A DNA stretch of 64,000 nucleotides from Sisyra terminalis (Eukaryota; Arthropoda; Insecta; Neuroptera; Sisyridae). Below, piece after piece: positions 60,801 through 64,000 of the stretch. The DNA lies in the NCBI GenBank assembly GCA_958496175.1, contig OY292275.1, positions 25,335,001 through 25,399,000 of the forward strand, in the 5' to 3' direction. A model generated the notes under the pieces. The model was not told the origin of the DNA, made no database searches, and saw nothing but the letters and a program-made list of their open reading frames with translations. The position numbers and the translations under genes are program-made. Numbering within the stretch: the first letter of the stretch is position 1; every line of letters begins with the position of its first letter.

Positions 60801-61800
60801 ATCGTAAGTGAGCATGCGTGACAGAAGGATTCAGCTGAGATATTTCATTTTGGTGATTGTGACAGGGATGTTCAAATAAACTATTATTTTTCATAAATAT
60901 AATTAATAATAATTATAATTGCGTTAATAATTAACTCAATTCAACTTAAACTTTGATCAGTTGAAAGAATAATTATAAATATTCAAATATTTCTAAATTT
61001 TAAACATTTTTTTCTAACGTTGTAGTAAATGCATACATCACTGTATCATACGTTCTCTTTTCAACACTGTAAGGTAAAGGTTAAACACAAAGCTCAAAAT
61101 GGAGATTTTTAACTAATACCTTTTTTGATATTTTTAACGGACGAAAAGCAGAGTTTCTCAGTTTAACACCTTTTTTTTGTATGTATGGATCAGCTTGTTT
61201 TTTACAGAATTGTCCGATTTGGATAATTTTTTTATGTGATAGGATGTATATTGAATTTGGTCCCATTTAAATTGAAAAAATTCAAATTATCTTCCAAAGA
61301 TAGCAAAATATGAATATTTATTGATGGCCTGTAAATCAAATTTGGAGTAAAATCTTTAGTTATCTTAGCCATTTAAATTAAACTCGTCTTCTAAAGGTGG
61401 AAAAATAAGGGTTGATTGATAACTTTGAAACTACATTTGGAATAAAATTCATGATCTTGACCATAAATATCGGTCGATTTGGAAAGAAACACTAAAATCC
61501 TTAAGGACTTCCCAAAAGTAATTCAAAACTAGTTTTAATATTTTCTCACTCCCGAAAACGCCTCGTTTCATATTTAGTTTTCAATTCAATTCACGATCAT
61601 CTAATTTTTCTTTTGTTACTAAATTTTTATTAGGCCGATTTATTCGCGAATTGAATCAAAAACGAAAAAAATAATAAGACTGTCAGATAGTGACTTAAAT
61701 TAAAGTTACTAGTACCAAAGTTTTATTTGTTTTCCCCTTTCAGTTCCTTTTTCATCGGTTCTGTTTTTTGCTAAACTGTTTTTATTGAATAACAGTTTGG
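57840..61800. other. Unassigned AT-rich stretch
   Basis: A 96-codon frame at 58522-58812 is of a length expected by chance here. CGCTTCGCTTCGTGTCTCTT near 60772 looks repeat-like but has no partner in the window. No exon recognised. Confidence 0.4.
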
Positions 61801-61802
61801 TA

Positions 61803-61945
61803 ACTTATTGGTGACCAAGTGGTCAAGGTGGCCGCTTCAAAACTAGTATATGCTGGATTCGATTCTCGTATCGAACGTATCTTCAATATATCTCAATATG
61901 TTTTTATTAATCCTAGAATCGCTAAAAACCCTGGCAGGCAATAAA
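61803..61945 (+). mobile_element. SINE family copy
   Basis: Head TTGGTGACCAAGTGGTCAAG, perfect A box TGGTCAAGGTGG, B box ATTCGATTC (one mismatch), then the body TTTTTATTAATCCTAGAATC, then GCTAAAAA. The 3' end is truncated compared with the copy at 57650. Confidence 0.8.
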
Positions 61946-61949
61946 CAAA

Positions 61950-64000
61950 TCAAGAAAAAACCATAAGAATGTTAAAAATTTAATCATTAACAAAGCTCTT
62001 GGAAAATGATAGTTCCGTATTTTTGACCCTCTGATACTTGATTTTTTGTGATATCGATTGAACTATCAAATATTCTTAGTATCTGCACCTGTAACCGTTT
62101 GAAAATCGTTTTCTCAAAACAAATTACTAAAGCAAGTCACCACACTTTATTAATATTATTCAATAAAAATTTTAATAAGCTATTTAAAATATGAAAGAAG
62201 CTAGTACGACTTATTTACAAAAACAAAAAGTAAAAGTTTAAGCAATTTTAGTTTTAAACATTTGTTCCTTGTTTTAAATTAAAGTTCAGTTTCTAACACG
62301 TAACAAACACAGAAAATATTTTTTCATCCGTGAAATTCAATTTACTTTTTTTGGCTACGGAATGAACATTCCCACTTGAGAGAAAACCTTTCTCATATAT
62401 TTAATTTACAAAAATGTAATTATATTGCTTTTTAATATTGTTGAGCCTAAAGCAACAAGCAATGCCTTAATTAGTTTTAATTATTGTTAAGGTGGTATAA
62501 AAATATTTTAAAAAAAATGTCTCAATTAATAAGACTCATATAGTTTCATAAAATATGGTTGATAATTATAAAACAAATACACCATTTAAAAGGTAATGTG
62601 AAACTAAATGCAAATGTTATTTCAAGAAAGTGCCTTTTTAGTAAATGGCCCAAAGGAACATTGTAAATGGACTACCCTTATCAAATAACTTATGCTCTAA
62701 ATTATTTATAAAAGCTTATCAAATAACAAATGGATATGTTTACATTGTACTCACGTGATGTGTTAGTAAAGTTGCGAGCTTTTATTATCACCTTACAATA
62801 TTATTATTTTCTGTTGGTAATAATAATTCAATTAAAAATATTATTTCTTACTTAAAAACTGTTTACTCTAATGACGTATTAACAAAAAAGGATTTAAAAA
62901 TTTAAATCCGTACCGAGAGCAAAAAGTCCTTAACTGAAAAAAATTATACAATTCTTACTAAAAATTAAAAACAAAAAATAATACATTTGCTTTCAACTAA
63001 AAGTTGAATGTTAAATGGCACTCTTTTATCAAAACTTCTCCATTGTCAAAAGTCTTCACAGTTGGCAATTTTTCAACTTGGCAGTTTTATGAAAATCTTC
63101 AATTTTTCATTGGTTTTGTTTTTAATTTTTACATTACTCTAACATCATTCAAAAACAAATGCAAATTTTGATCAAGTTTATGAAAAGTAACTTTACCAAA
63201 ATGATATTATGGGTTTTTAAACTACTTAATTATAAAACCGAAAATGGCAGAAAAGAAATGAAAAGAATGCAATTTCTGTAAATTATATTTTAATTTGCAT
63301 TGCCTCTTCTGAATGTGTACAGCCAACACATGGCTTTTAGTTCTTTGCACCTGGCCACCTATTATGTGCAGTAAAATAAAATCATGACAACTTACCTTTC
63401 GCAAACATTTTTCGCAAATGGACCGTGTACCTTATATACCAATGTATACTACCAACTTAACTTTATAATTCTTTCTTCCGTCATAAACAAAATTAAGTAT
63501 TCATAACTTACTCTAAAGAGACAATAAAAAAGATTTATCAACTCATCATAAAAATTTCTAATTGTAAATTACTATCAGACCAAGGCTTGAATACTTAAAT
63601 ACCTACGGATCGTAATTATTTGAAATTTATTATATTAAATACAACATCAATAAAAATATAAAATATTAAACCTAACTGTATTCATGTGTGTACCCACATT
63701 TTTATGATTATTTGCAATAATTACCAATTCTACCAGTAATAACCAATATTTATTAATTATATGTGAAGCTTTTTTTTCTAACTTTCCTATCTTAAAATTT
63801 AAGGGAGTTCTCCCGTATGATGGATTAAAAAAAACATTTTGTTTGGATAACTTACTTCCTTAACTTGTCTCGAATATGATGGTAAAGTATTTTTTTTCAA
63901 TTTGAAGTCGTTACAAACAAAGCTGTGAGAATAAAGTATATTAGTTACTTTGATGTAAGTTAGTTATTTCAAAGTATCTAAGCTACTGTATCTTAGTTCC
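61950..64000. other. Unassigned AT-rich stretch to the window end
   Basis: Only short chance frames. No exon, transposon end or structured repeat recognised. Confidence 0.4.

Noticed and set aside
15416..64000. Search for the second stargazin-like exon
   Set aside because: No segment behind an acceptor gave the expected loop or membrane-segment 2 sequence; I do not report one.

Overview
The window is strongly AT-rich eukaryotic DNA with introns, short spliced exons, tRNA-derived SINEs and many decayed DNA transposons. It reads as an arthropod nuclear genome. An insect is most likely; a hemipteran is a guess from the style of the repeats, which I could not verify. There is no operon structure, no CRISPR array and no rRNA or tRNA gene.

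Two host genes can be supported, arranged head to head. On the minus strand, the first four coding exons of a CYP4-type cytochrome P450 lie at 7806-7641, 7581-7372, 4818-4633 and 2256-2190. They join in matching phases into about 209 N-terminal residues: membrane anchor, proline hinge, helix C WxxxR and the start of the C-E region. The rest of the gene, including the heme-binding exon, must lie beyond base 1. On the plus strand, one coding exon (15076-15415) encodes the N terminus, first membrane segment and GLWxxC signature of a stargazin-like protein (claudin/PMP22 fold, calcium-channel gamma/TARP family). It is preceded by a likely 5' UTR splice acceptor at 14766. I could not find its second exon, so the remaining 48 kb is best read as a very long intron or as gene-poor downstream DNA.

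Everything else that can be named is repeat. There are non-LTR retrotransposon relics (331-600, 17255-17640, 25019-25690). A tRNA-derived SINE family has about six copies, one nested inside a LINE relic with a 13-bp target duplication. hAT-type elements with perfect or near-perfect 8-bp target duplications lie at 21313-21557, 28796-29435 and 39166-39422. A Mutator-like miniature element with a 9-bp duplication lies at 49355-49506. Elements flanked by TA lie at 31386-31643, 35173-35513 and 54172-55136. A decayed Helitron helicase spans 51178-52380, and several fold-back elements are present. The most notable fold-back has two arms of about 200 bp around 16.54-17.07 kb and would form a long hairpin if transcribed. 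The longest open frame (172 codons, 32732-33250) matches nothing I recognise.

I found no clearly new biological system. The better leads are the long hairpin locus, the SINE family, the fold-back family with a hammerhead-like core, and the orphan open frame.
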